From: Takakia lepidozioides
Taxonomy: Eukaryota > Streptophyta > Takakiopsida > Takakiales > Takakiaceae
Reading direction: 5' to 3'
Assembly (NCBI GenBank): GCA_030704615.1
Contig: CM060734.1
Span: forward strand, 20,710,001-20,774,000
DNA: 64,000 bases
In this document: positions 21,912 through 32,612 of the stretch, in pieces
Layout: every line of letters begins with the position of its first letter
How positions within the stretch are numbered: the stretch's first letter is position 1
The notes under the pieces: model-generated
The model's database searches: none
Told to the model about the DNA's origin: nothing
What the model saw: only the letters and a program-made list of their open reading frames with translations
Program-made: the position numbers and the translations under genes

Positions 21912-22046
21912 GCAATGTGGACATAACCAATCCCCATCCGGAACCATCTCAAGAGGTGGAGTCAAGCATCCCATATGCCAACCTCTAGAGCATCGATCAC
22001 ACACCAGCATGGTGGCTGCCCCTCTAGCAGACCCACACAACATGCA
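21912..22046 (-). pseudogene. PHD finger at the C-terminus of element N pol
   Basis: The minus-strand frame shows all eight zinc ligands of a C4HC3 PHD finger in order: CMLC, CDRC, then H in SRGWHMGC, then a final pair in DWLCPHC. The spacing, the conserved W two residues before the final C-x2-C pair and the PP-LE-VPDGDW-type loop are all typical. PHD fingers commonly read histone H3 tails. It follows the integrase tail (DHVRNCAPCHLPNVDG), the place where chromoviruses carry a chromodomain. One frame change separates it from that tail at about 22050-22080. A basic KANKKRK cluster follows. A targeting role is inference. Confidence 0.85.
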
Positions 22047-22048
22047 CC

Positions 22049-23484
22049 TCAAACCTGCAGATACCACTGCCAGGTTTGGTCAATCCTGCCATCGACATTC
22101 GGAAGGTGACATGGCGCACAATTACGCACATGGTCCTTCCAAGTTATGCCATCCCGACCCTCCAAGACCAAGACGCCTGAGGGCAAGACCTCTCGAACCC
22201 TCAAAATAACACGTCCTGCAGTCACATCCAAGGTCGTAGGAGCAGTCTGCTGCAGATAGACATAGTCACAGGGTTGAATCTCCGAACCCCAGGACGATAG
22301 CCCCCACCACGTATGGTAGCATACCTCAACGTATCACGGTGTTGTGCAATGGCAAGGTTCTCGAAAGCCATGGGCATGACTTTCTTGAACAACTCTGCAC
22401 GCTGCTCACATGCACGTGCCCACACGTCCGGATCGTCAAGGTTAAGAACTGTAGCAGCTTCTCTGCGAATGGATGTAGGCAAATCCGGCTCTCGGCCAAA
22501 GAGAAGAAAGTATGGTGAGAAGAGGCAAGTGATGCTTGCTTGCTGAACCTGTAGCCCATGGCTAACCAGGGTAACTGAAGGTCCCAATCTCCTAGGTGTC
22601 CCTTCTGCAAGCCATACTTGCGCAAACCCCTCTTTACTGTCTGAACAACTCTCTCTGCCAAGCCATCGGCCTCAGGATGATCCCGAGAAGTGGTGCGGTG
22701 GTCTATCAAGGCCTTGTCACACAAAGCCTGAAACTCCCCAAGAACTCTCTCCCTTGGTCCGTGAGTACCTCAGCTGGAGCACCGAATCGGCTAAGCACAC
22801 AATCCAAGAATGCATACGCAGCTCCCTCACTAGCCTTATCAGGCAATGGAACCAATTCAATCCACTTGGAGAAGTGCTCCACCATCACCAACACGTACTT
22901 GTTGTGGCGCATGGTCAGTGGCAACGGCCCTGCGAAGTCAAGACTCCACCTGTAGCCCAATCCCATGATCGGAAGAGGGTGCAATTGTGGAGTAGGGGCG
23001 TTGAATGAAGCACGCACCCTGTCACACACACCATGCACCTAGCCACAAATTGTTGCACCTCTGTGTGCATACCACGCCACCAATACTGCCCCTGCAGTAG
23101 ACTATGAGTGCGTCGCACCCCAAAATGCCCCAACTCCTCATGGGCATGCCGCACTAACCGTGCCCGCTGTGTTGGGTGAGGCACAATCCTCACTCGACCA
23201 TCCTCCCACACTCGGAGCAGGTGTGTCCCCTCCCACTTGAACCTCTTGGCTCGTTGTAGGATCCGATCCCTCTCCTTGGCAGTCACAGTGGCTGCAGTGT
23301 CTCCAGTGCGGAGGTAGTCCAACACAACTGAATCCTCATGTATATCTTTGGCGACGCCACCTTGCTCATTGTGCTGCCTCAGGTCCTCAACACTTGATCT
23401 ACAGTCATCCCTGTTGCAGGTCCAACCTGGCCTTCCACTGCCAAATACACAGAAATAATGCGATGCATGCCATCCGGGCACCAT
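22049..23484 (-). pseudogene. Integrase of element N
   Basis: The zinc-binding module is visible as HAHEELGHFGVRRTH plus CMVC (23030-23160). The core has SLDFAGPLPL, LTDQGREFLG and the glutamate in HPEADGLAERVVQTVKRGLR. Downstream lie YFLLFGREPDLPTS and the C-terminal ILRVREVLPSGVLVLEGRDG, the usual end of Ty3 integrases. The domain is spread over several frames (22915-23484, 22706-23038, 22326-22724, 22222-22587, 22049-22231). All three catalytic acidic residues are still recognisable, but no complete protein can be translated. Confidence 0.85.
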
Positions 23485-24880
23485 CTCCTCTCCGTCTCAC
23501 CATGCCACCGAGCTCCAGTGTCATCCTGCTGGCTCGTGCATGGATTGCGACTCAACCCATCTGCATTGCGATTGACAAAACCCGGTCGATGCACCACCTG
23601 AAAGTCATACTCTTGAAGGATGAGTGCCCACCGTGCAAGCTTCCCCGTAAGCTTGTCTGACTCCATCAACCACTTGAGTGGTTGGTGATCCGTGACAAGG
23701 GTGAAGAGATTGCCGTATATATAGCACCTGAAGTGTGCCACACGGCCCACACTGCAGCTAAGCATCTCCCTCATATGAGCTATACTTAGACTCTGCAGCA
23801 TTGTTTTCGGCTAGCATAAGCCACTACGAACTCTCTCCCTCATCATCCACCTGTGTGAGCACCGCTCCAAGCCCCAGCATGCTCCAATCTGTTTGCAGCT
23901 GAAAAGGACGCCCCCTGAATAGGTCGTCTCAAGATGGGCGCCGAGGTCAACCTTGCCTTGAGCTCTTGAAAAGCTTGTTCTTGCTCATCTTCCCACTGCC
24001 ACTCCCTGGTCCACCTTGGTCAGCTTGGTTAGAGCCTTTGCAATGGCACTAAATCCCTTAACAACCGTCTGTAATAGTTTGCTAACCCCATGAAAGCTCG
24101 AACTCGGCTCACATCCGTGGGGCGTGGAACCTGTGCAATGGACTCTACCTTAGTCTGCTGTACCCCAATCCTCCAGGATATATCATGTGACCCAGATACT
24201 CAATCTGGTTGTGGAAAACTTGCACTTTCCCGGATGTAACTTCAATCCGTGCGCCCTCAAGCGCTCAAATACCCCCTGAAGGTGTCTCTCATGCTCCTCC
24301 ACCACCGTAGCACTAAGATGATGATGTCATCTATGTAGCACGAGCAAACTCCACCCCTGCTAGAATCCTGTCCATGACTCTTTGAAACTCAGCGGAGCGT
24401 TTTTAGCCCAAATGGTAAGAACCGCCACTGGTATAGGCAATCCTTCCCGTGCTCATTGATCCCCCAGAATGCCGTCTTTTGCTTTTGCTTATCCGCCTCC
24501 TTGATCGGCAACTGGTGATATCCGGATCGTAAATCCAACGTGCTAAAGACCTTGGAATGCCCAATGGCATCAAAGATCTCCTCTGGTGTCGGCATGGCAT
24601 ACCTATCGGACTTGGTCTGACGATTTATAGGCCGGTAATCACCGCACATACGTCTCTCCGTCAATTGCCATAGACATCCTTCTTGGCTGGCATCAACTGT
24701 GGCTGAAGCATACTCTCCACCAGAGAGCTCCACCAAACCTGCCTCCCAGAGATCTTGAGTCCTCATCTGAATCAAAGACCTCTCCATGTCACTGTATCTA
24801 TAGGGTCTCCGAAAGATTGGCGTGTCAGTGGCCAACTCAATACGGATCTCTTGACCCTTCAGTGCTCCCAAGTCCTTCAA
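23379..24880 (-). pseudogene. Reverse transcriptase and RNase H of element N
   Basis: RT shows CGDYRPINRQTKSDRYAMP and [20 protein letters not shown], and the catalytic YIDD at 24326-24337 in another frame. The connection follows (RVRAFMGLANYYRRLL), then RNase H with LQTDWSMLGLGAVLTQVDDE, and the later TDHQPLKWLMESDKLTGKLA and NRNADGLSRNP (23530-23700). The order and motifs are those of Ty3/gypsy pol. At least four frame changes are present. The YIDD residues themselves are intact. Confidence 0.85.
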
Positions 24881-25090
24881 ACTGAAGGCAAAGCAATTCT
24901 GTAAGCCCTCAGGAACCGCCGTATACGTCGTCTCTCTCCTCCGGTGACAATGGGTCCAATGTCAGGCTCCCAATTGTCCTCCGTAACTGCAACCTTAAGT
25001 CCAGTGGGCTTAGAGGTAGAGGACGCGTCCCGTGGTTGCTATGCTGCACCTCTTGAGCAGTACCCCCCTTCCTCAGTCAATGACAAGGCC

Positions 25091-26290
25091 TCATCCTGCC
25101 CCCATCATCTCATCATTGAGAACCTCCTCATCCCGAGAAGAATCCCCAACCTCATCCATCACAGCTGCCTTGGCTGCCAACTCCCTCTGAACCTCGAGCA
25201 CCTCCCACGTGTGCCATGGATGTCTACACCCCGTGGTCCTCACCGGCTCGCCCCCACTCGCTGCCTGTACCGTCTCGGTAGGCAGAGAGGTCAAGGGAAG
25301 TGCACTCCGCACTCTACGTTGCTCAGCCATAGCCAAGCTGATAATCCAGGTCAAGCAATTGAGATCCATTGCTTGCCCCAACACCTGACGACGTGATGCC
25401 TGAGAAAGAGAAGGCACCGCCGTGGTCCCAGTGGAAAATCCCCATAGCCCGCTCTCGCTCGTCGGCATTAGGCTCCACTAACTGCTGCAACTGAGCATCC
25501 ACAGAGGCCAGGTCCACCATCCCGAAAAGCATGGGATCCTGGGAAGCTGAGCAGTGTAGGTAATGCTGCTCGTGGTTGACCCACCCTGTTGACCACTGCC
25601 AAAGGCGAACGGTCATCGTGTCTCACACGTTGAGACTGCCTCCCTGTGTCCAAAATGCCATCCACGGTGAGGTGTGCTGCCGCTGCACCCCATCAAATGC
25701 ACGCTTGAGCAGTGCGGGTGGCATCAAGTTAGTCCACCAAATCGTGGACGATGAGCCCGTGACCCCACTGCAGCTGCATCCAGCAACACTGCTGACCCAG
25801 CCACGACCGGACTTGATGCACACTGGCCATCACCCTGGCCCGAGAATCACCCATCAGTGGCACATTCTCCAAGATGTATGCTGAGATACAGCTTGATGAA
25901 GCTGCAGTGGCGCAAAATCCGCACCATCTCCCAAAACAGACTTGTCCTCGAGTCTCGCAATCCATTGCCATGTCCGGCTGATGAATGCCCTTGGCAGGGC
26001 CAACCTGCCACTACCAGATCAATGGAGCCAACCCGCTCCAAATCCTGCGCCCCCAACAACGCAATGTCTGCTGCAAGGCCTGCTGATATCACGAACTGCA
26101 GACATCGGCAACAAACAGGGTACTGCTGTACCATTGAGCAACATGGCGCAGTGAGACGCGTCGTGCAGTCTCATCCCTCTCCACATACAGTAACGCAACA
26201 CACCTGCCTGCCACTGCAGCCAATCCAGTGCTGATCCCGCCAAACAAGTCCAGAAGGCATGCGTTCATCCGGGCACTGCCACACAAGAGG
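25091..26290 (-). pseudogene. C5 cytosine DNA methyltransferase domain inside the pol of element N
   Basis: The domain lies between protease and RT and has the C5-methyltransferase motifs in canonical order. Motif I is LLDLFGGISTGL (26236-26256 region, S-adenosylmethionine binding). Motif II is YVERDETARR. Motif IV is AGWPCQGHSSAG with the catalytic cysteine (PCQ at 25991-25999), followed by GLRDSRTSLFWEMVRILR. Motif VI is YILENVPLMG (25861-25869 for ENV). Motif VIII is SRAHRPRF then WTN (25729-25755). A variable region follows, and the end resembles motif X (RERAMG; LGQAMDLNCLTWI at 25342-25379). The canonical order argues against a DRM-type permuted enzyme. At least four frame breaks, including a one-base loss in motif VIII, show that this copy is dead. 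A functional relative would methylate DNA. Confidence 0.88.
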
Positions 26291-26559
26291 TGTGGTGTCC
26301 AATGGCGACAACTGAGGTGGTCCTGGTGCAATCCCCACACTCTCCTCCTCTCCTGACGGTACAAAAGCCTCTACCCAGGCTTGTTGCACCCGTCGATCAG
26401 CAACCTGCTGCAAATCCTTGCTCGTACCCCACAATGGAGTGTGAGCAACCATGGCAGGCAACTCCGCCATACCATGCATGTCATCCTCCTGCTCTGCTGG
26501 AGGTGGCACATCCTTTGCATGGGCATTGCCTTCCAGCAACTCTCCGGCCAACTAACTGC

Positions 26560-27000
26560 AGCTGTAAAGGCGGCTAGTGTTGGCATCTTGCCCGTTGGGC
26601 AGCCGCAATACCCCCAATGAATGTCACAGGGAGCTGTGCACGACGACCATCCCCTGACTGCCATCCAGGCCTGTAGAATGCTGACTCCTCCCAAAAGTCC
26701 AGGGTGAAGCCCATGGGGTATAACACTGCCCCACCAACGAGGACATCGTAAGAGACCCGTCTGTCACATGGCCTTGGCTCGCATTACTGAGCCATCGTAG
26801 GATGATCCGGCTGCAGTCTAATGGCCAACTGATGCCGTGTCATGCCCCGAGCCTGCTCTGATCCTCCCAGATGTCTGTATCTGGAAAGGACAAGGCTCCA
26901 TATCCGCCTCCATGAGGCCCAAACCTGCAATAGCAGCTCTGCCCAACATCAGTGGCTGAGCTCCCGAGTCCAACAAGACCCGCAGTGGCCGGTACTTCTT
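26560..27000 (-). pseudogene. Aspartic protease and linker of element N
   Basis: The active site is RVLLDSGAQPLMLGRAAIAG (26930-26990). After a frame change the linker reads LVGGAVLYPMGFTLDFWEES and GDGRRAQLPV (26600-26760), followed by degenerate sequence up to the methyltransferase. The fragment at 11191-12822 ends within the same protease start, confirming that gag and protease adjoin in this family. Confidence 0.75.
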
Positions 27001-29168
27001 GCCTGCCGGTCCACTCAAAGAGAAAATGTCATCCTGGTTGTCTAACAAGACAACTCCAGGTGTCACCATGGCGCGCTCAAAGGCTGGCCTAGCTGGCAGC
27101 TCCGTCAACCTGGCAGCTGCAGCTTGCCATGGCGCAGCCGTGGCAGTCTTGACCCTCAAATCCGAGGATCCCTCTGCCACTACACCTTCCAGTAACTCCG
27201 CAGAAGATGAAGTGACCTCCCCCCCACTTTCACAGAGTGTTGCTGCTAGTCTGAACACTGCAGCTGGTCTTACCCCCGGCGTCGCAATCATGGTTGCCGA
27301 GAACAGTGGGGCTTGACACACAGAGGTGGCTGCCCCCAACAACACACCGGCTGCACTAGCCTTGGCAGCAGGTGTCAGTGCTGCACGTGTAGCTCTCCCC
27401 AATGGCATAGTAACCTCCGCCTCGGTAACAGTCGGGCGAGAACTAGGTGCCATGGATGGCGTCGACACTGTCTGTCTCGCCAATGTGAATGACTGAGGAA
27501 GCCTCGCCTGACGGCTTGCCTCCCCACGTTGTGGATCCAACTCCACCTCTGCACCTCGTGGCTCAGGAACTCGTGCTGCTCCTCGAGTCACGGCTGCAGC
27601 AGACTCCACCTGCTCTAGTGGTAGTGCTGCTCCGCACATAATCCCATGCTCCCATATCTCCTCCTCAGGAGCAGGAGGTGGACCATCCCGCCTGGGAGCC
27701 GGTACCGCCTGAGCTATAGCCATGGCAGCGAGCCTCTGCTCTAGCTGCTGAAGCCGGTTGGCCATGCCTTGGTCAACACCCTGACCTCCGCGTCCTTGGC
27801 CATGTTGAGCTTGCCCTGCACCTCGTGCCCGACCACCTCGTCCTCTCTGGGCTGGTCCACCTCGCCCCCGGCACCATTGTTCCCTTGGAACTGGCCTGGG
27901 TGCAACTCAGGATGCAAGTCATAACACTGGGCATCTCCATGCCCATACTTGCCACAATGCCCACACTGCAACTGTGCAGGTTGTGCTTGTGCCGGCCTTC
28001 TGCCACTCTCTGGGCAATCTCTCTTGACATGGGGTCCTCCACATGTCCAACATATCACCCCTGGTTGCTGTTGGCCTGCAAAAGATGCCATGGGCCTCTG
28101 CACCTGAGGTCCCCTGTAAGCTCCATGGAACTTGGGTTGGGAAACCTTGCCCCCCTGACCACGCTATTGGGCAGTCCCTTGTGCCTGTGGGCTGGCAGCT
28201 GCGCCTCGTGCAGGCATGTCCTTGCCAAATCCAATGGTAACAACTCGCTCCTCCACCATGTTGAGCTCAATCCGCTCAGCCAGCAGAAACACATCTGCTA
28301 ATGTGGGTTGGGCTGCTTGTAACAGGGTTGCATCCCGCACCCTTCTCCTGAGCTCCTTGTCCAAAATGCCATACCAGAACTGGATTGCCTGAGCTTCAGT
28401 AACCCCTTGGGTCACACTTATCAAGCGCCTCATACGAGTGTACGCCTCTCGCAGGCTCTCATTGGGTTTGCGCTGGAAGTCTTGCAAACTTCGCAGCTTC
28501 TCTGTCCGTACACCTTGGTAGTTCCTCCGCAACTCCTGGAAGAACTCCACCACCGGGCTGAATCTAGGCACATGTGTTGTGGTCGTGGGAGGATGAGTAG
28601 TGGCACCTTCTGCAGAAGTACTGGCACTACTTGTTCCACTACTAGTGCTAGCTGTGGAAGGTATTGGTGCTGATGCCACTACTGGTCGCGTTGTTCCTCG
28701 AGTAATGGAGACGTGGTCAGGTGACCAATACATCCTCCACTCTTCAATTTCTGCTTCATGTCCTCGCCTGAACTCGTGTTAATCGTCCATAGGCGGGCCT
28801 TCCAAATGCTGGAACAATCCCTTCCACATGAATGGGGTGAACAGCTGTGGATTGCGCATCTGCTGCAAATCACACCAACTGTCGAACTCCTGGATAAAGT
28901 CATCCAGCTCGATTGTGCCCACAGCTCCAGAGTATCTGCGAGGTCCCTTGGTAGCTCCATACATCTCCTCCATGTCGTCCCACAACAATGGCGAAGAAAA
29001 CTGCACACTTGTTGACGAAACCTCCGGGTCTGTGTCAGACTCTACAGTAGTTGAGGGTGGTGGTGAAGGTGGTCTGAACCGAATACCTTGTCTTGTGAAC
29101 CCACTCTCACTGTTACTGCCTGTAGCCGTACTCCCCCTCAAAACCCTTGGGTAACTCCGTGATGACAC
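27000..29168 (-). pseudogene. Gag of element N with two zinc knuckles
   Basis: The N-terminal segment (28779-29168) reads GATKGPRRYSGAVGTIELDD and FDSWCDLQQMRNPQLF. The capsid core (28164-28733) has LRRNYQGVRTEKLRSLQDFQ and QFWYGILDKELRRRVRD. The nucleocapsid (27741-28103) has CWTCGGPHVKRDC (three residues before His, a shorter spacing) and CGHCGKYGHGDAQC. A long Ala/Ser/Thr-rich tail leads to the protease. There are three frame changes. The two partial gags at 11191-12822 and 59978-60795 are close relatives. Confidence 0.83.
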
Positions 29169-29749
29169 TCACAATGTGCACCTCCCCCACGTGACACTAT
29201 AAGGCTCTAGTACTATTTCTAATGGTGACATGGGTGGGCACCTGTTGCAGTTTAAGGGTCATATCCCACTGGCTCAGGGCACCTGCACCTGCATCCACCG
29301 CAAGAACTCCTATGGTTGGCTGGTCATCAACCCAGTCTCACCATAGAAGAAACACTGGTGGTCTTGCTGGTCATCACTCCAGCCTCACCCACCGACAGCA
29401 TACTCTAGGATTGACCGGTGATCAAATCCGGCCTAATCCCTATGAAAGCAAGCGCCCACACAAAACCAACATGGCGCACAGTCAAGCATACAGGTGTTGG
29501 GGGGATCCAAACACAAGAAATCAAAACATCAACACCCCCCACCCAAAATCCAGCTGCAATGCTGATCCTGTAGAATAGCCCAACCCAAAACCCTGGACTG
29601 ACTGGCCTCCACCAAGAGAGGCTTTGGCAACTACAAGTACAAGGTAATGAAAATAGTACAGTGATGGAGGGGAAGAATAGAAGCCCGACCAAGCAAGATC
29701 TAATCTTGATCTATGCTATCAACTGCCAGACTTCTCTCAAAGTGCCTCG
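29169..29749 (-). other. Non-coding part of the leader of element N
   Basis: No protein is recognised. The minus strand has a short segment GATGCAGGTGCAGGTGCC near 29280-29300 that resembles CTGCAGGTGCAGGTGCAGC upstream of the related gag at 59840, so at least this part is ancestral leader of the family. Confidence 0.45.
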
Positions 29750-30458
29750 TCTGCATGATGGTAAGGTGTAGGAGGTATATCTATGTCCAGAAACCTGCCA
29801 CTAACCTTGTCCCAAGCTACAGTAGCTCGCTCTAACCAACCCTCCTCCTCTTTCTGCCAGGTAGAGACAAAGCAATACTCCCCTATCTCCCGCTCACTGA
29901 ACACTAAAGAAACAAAGGTAGGGTCTGATAGTCTCTCAACTCGAAAACTTTGAGACGGTTGCGGGTGTCCTCATTGCAAATGATTGCATTTCCTTCACGC
30001 ACAACAAACATGTCATTGCTAATGAACCCCCGCTCGTGGTTGCTCTGTGTAGAGCGTATCCGGCTGCAACCATGTCTGATTGCACAAACTTGTGTAGCTC
30101 CTGCTTCTCTGCTCCAGTACACCACGGCCTTGTGGCTGAACACCTTGTCCCCGGGGCTGTCTTTGGCTGTGTTCCAAGCCTAGCTTCACACCACTTTGGT
30201 ATTTCACCTACAGCTGCAGAACTACTGGCTCCAACAGAGTTCTGACTGTCCAAGGCGATATTGAGGCCCTCAATGCCAACTACAGCAGTCTGTTGTCTAC
30301 TGCTAATGCCTGACTCCCAGTATGCAATCAACTCGTCCAACTGTTCTCCACTCAAATCAGTCTGAGTTCCTTGGGAAACATAAATCTTGTCCCCTTGGGT
30401 GCACAGGCTAAGAGAAGAGACCTACCCTTCAATTACGTCCTCATTTCCCCCAGCCATA
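29750..30458 (-). CDS. Broken leader ORF of element N, unknown
   Basis: Three overlapping minus-strand frames together read like one protein of about 210 residues. It starts near MAGGNEDVIEG (30456), continues with LSGEQLDELIAYWESGISS and VREGNAIICNEDTRNRLKVF, and ends with EREIGEYCFVSTWQKEEEGW and DIDIPPTPYHHADEAL before a stop near 29755. Two frame changes and one early stop (possibly an intron boundary, GTAGGT) break it. I recognise no domain. It could be an element leader ORF or another captured host-gene piece. Confidence 0.4.
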
Positions 30459-30939
30459 CAAGGAGTACATCCCCAGATTTATCTCTCATGTAGACCAGAA
30501 CAGGTTCTAGAAACAGGATTGTGGATCTTTCATGGCACACTCACACTCTAAAAATTCCATAGATTTTTAGCAGAGTCCCAAAAAAAACAAAAACCAGGTG
30601 TAGATAGGTAGATATCCCTTTTCTGCAGCTATCCCCCCAAAAACTGAGTCAAACAGAGCTCATTTGACAAAGATATGACCAACTAGGCTCTTTAAACATA
30701 ACACCTTTTTCTTTTCTTTTCCCTTTTTAAAAAAAATAAAAAAAAGACAAAACAAATACAAAGAAAACTCCTTTTTCTTTTTCTTTTTCAATACTTGTCT
30801 TGGTTCCCTGTTCCCTGGTTATCTACGGGTTCCCGAGGCCGTTCCCCTCCAGGTCTATGCAAAATCAAGCTGGTGCCGACAATGCTCAAGTACTGAGGCA
30901 CTCAGGATTGAAGACCCAAAGTGCTTCTATCTCGTCTCA
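30459..30939. other. Low-complexity leader of element N
   Basis: This stretch contains CTTTTTCTTTTC and AAAAAAAATAAAAAAAAG tracts at about 30700-30790. No gene is seen. Confidence 0.6.
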
Positions 30940-31560
30940 CCAACAGCCGACTCTACTGCCCGACTCTACTGCCTGCAGCAGCTCTCTCACCAGCAGGGCT
31001 TGTACCCGCAGGCCCTTGTCTCAAGCGATTCTCCAGCACCATCAACAACGAAGGCAGCTCGTACTCCGAATCACCGAATCCTCGAAGGCGCCAGCTCTCA
31101 ACCCCCACTGCAATTGTGGATGGGCTACCAGGTGCTCCAACAGCATGCGCTGGACATGGAACCAGCTTCAAAACGTCCAACTCCAAGCCTCGTTAAAGGG
31201 TCCAAAGCGCCTCGTTTATCTACAATGAAGGTGCACACCCTTTTGCAACCCTCAACGCAGCAGTGACATGCTCCCTTCCACTGGCCATCAGTATTTTTCT
31301 CACCTCTGCAGTGACACCCCACCTGCCAGTTGCATCATGAATCCAGAGCTTCTCCTCGTCTCTGTTTTCGGTTTTTGGATTTCTGCCTACAATCCCATAG
31401 GCAATTGAATGTTGAAACACTTCGGGCGACCATAGATCTCCCCATGGAGCAGATGGCGTGCTGCTTATATCTATAAGCTGCGAGCTTGGAGTGGTCTCAG
31501 AAAACCAACAAAATGCGGCTCAGCAGCCAGCCTCCTCAGAACAAGCCAACCCTGCCAAGT
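30940..31560 (-). CDS. Unrecognised open stretches in the leader of element N
   Basis: Two minus-strand frames look protein-like: 31220-31420 (KTENRDEEKLWIHDATGRWG) and 30953-31186 (SEYELPSLLMVLENRLRQG). Neither matches a family I know. They lie beside clear host-gene pieces and could also be captured exons, or plain chance. Confidence 0.25.
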
Positions 31561-31679
31561 AGCTTCAATGCACTAGGAGAAACCTTAGAACACGGTGTTT
31601 TTCATGCCCTACTTAGGAGGAACAAAACAAACCTACAATACCGGCAGTAAGCGCCACTGTTGTGGCGCGGACAAACTCC

Positions 31680-31982
31680 TTCACGGCAGCGGACGGCTGG
31701 ACATGCTCGACGCGCACATGGATGCGCTTCCGAATGATCCTGGGACCAACCTGCTTATTAACAACTACACCAACAGCCTGCTTGGTGACAGACGATACCA
31801 GTGCGGCCATGGTAGAACTTGTGGGGCATGCCCTTGTGCACAGCGCCATTCACCTTGATGTCCACATAATCTCCAATCCTGTAGTTTCTCAGATACGTGG
31901 TCAAGTGAATGTACCCCTTTTGCCTGAATGGCCGCGAGAACAGATCCCTGGTGCGCGATCGCAATCCATGACCTGCCGGCAT
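31680..31982 (-). pseudogene. RPL21: Ribosomal protein eL21 (RPL21) retrocopy fragment
   Basis: From the ATG at 31982 the frame gives [20 protein letters not shown], then [20 protein letters not shown] and [13 protein letters not shown], the N-terminal half of plant eL21. A small deletion near 31790 shifts the frame, after which [20 protein letters not shown] and [10 protein letters not shown] continue the protein. A second frame change follows at about 31690 and the C-terminal third is missing. eL21 is a cytosolic 60S subunit protein. The uninterrupted coding run suggests a copy made from spliced mRNA, though I cannot see the parent gene. It is on the same strand as the genes of element N. 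Confidence 0.88.
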
Positions 31983-32185
31983 GGCTCGTGCCTTCCCTCT
32001 CTCACCGCCGCTGCACATTGACACATTCATGCGAGAAACTCCAAGTGCATAAAAGCTTGGACAGGCTCATTCATGGGAGAGTGCTTGCAAGTCACGGTGG
32101 ACTCAATCTGAAGCCACACAATGAGCAATATACAGCATGTCCAAAATCAAAGATGCCGAACAGGTTTGTGCGTAACTAGAGCAGC

Positions 32186-32416
32186 TCCGTGCAGCTGGTG
32201 GGTGCACTAAAGGCTGGCAATGAAGGAGCACAGGAAGCAGCACTTGAGGCTTTGTTCCTCCTACTACGTCAAGCCTGGTCCTCCAGTCCTGCCGAGGTGG
32301 GAAAAGCACAAGCCATAGCAGCGGCATAAGCCATTCTTATGCTGCAACTGTTGATGAGGACAGGCCCCCCACGCTTTCAGGACAAGGCAGACAGCCTGTT
32401 GCAGTGCATGCCAGGA
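32186..32416 (+). pseudogene. Fragment resembling CELLULOSE SYNTHASE INTERACTIVE (armadillo-repeat) protein
   Basis: The plus-strand frame reads [17 protein letters not shown] and [12 protein letters not shown], then a TAA where a Glu codon is expected, then [21 protein letters not shown] recognise this block from the end of the armadillo region of plant CSI1/POM2-type proteins, which link cellulose synthase complexes to cortical microtubules. Only about 75 residues are present. Its orientation is opposite to the pol of element N and to the nearby eL21 copy. The naming is from memory of the family. Confidence 0.6.
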
Positions 32417-32612
32417 AGACGAGAATATTGTTAGCTTTGAACTGCTGCAGCGACACTTTGAGTGTTTCCCGTCTTCCTGTTATGCTCCCTAGGCTAGCCA
32501 GTCTAACTGCAGGCTCTCGTAACCAAGCTATATTATAGTTTTTAAAAGAACGTCACATCTAGCTTAGCACTAGAAACTAGATCATTTTCATCTATCTCGA
32601 GTGATAAACAAG

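Noticed and set aside
22222-22587. Chromodomain after the integrase of element N
   Set aside because: No chromodomain aromatic cage pattern is seen. The C-terminal extension is the PHD finger instead.
25091-26290. Bacterial contamination or a host DRM/CMT gene as the source of the methyltransferase motifs
   Set aside because: The domain is continuous in direction and position with gag-protease upstream and RT-integrase downstream in one element. The motif order is not the permuted DRM order.
29200-32600. A Helitron as carrier of the captured gene pieces
   Set aside because: I looked for a TC start and a hairpin followed by CTAG/CTRR at the edges. There is a CAGGAAGACG/CGTCTTCCTG inverted pair at about 32411-32480, but no convincing Helitron end next to it.
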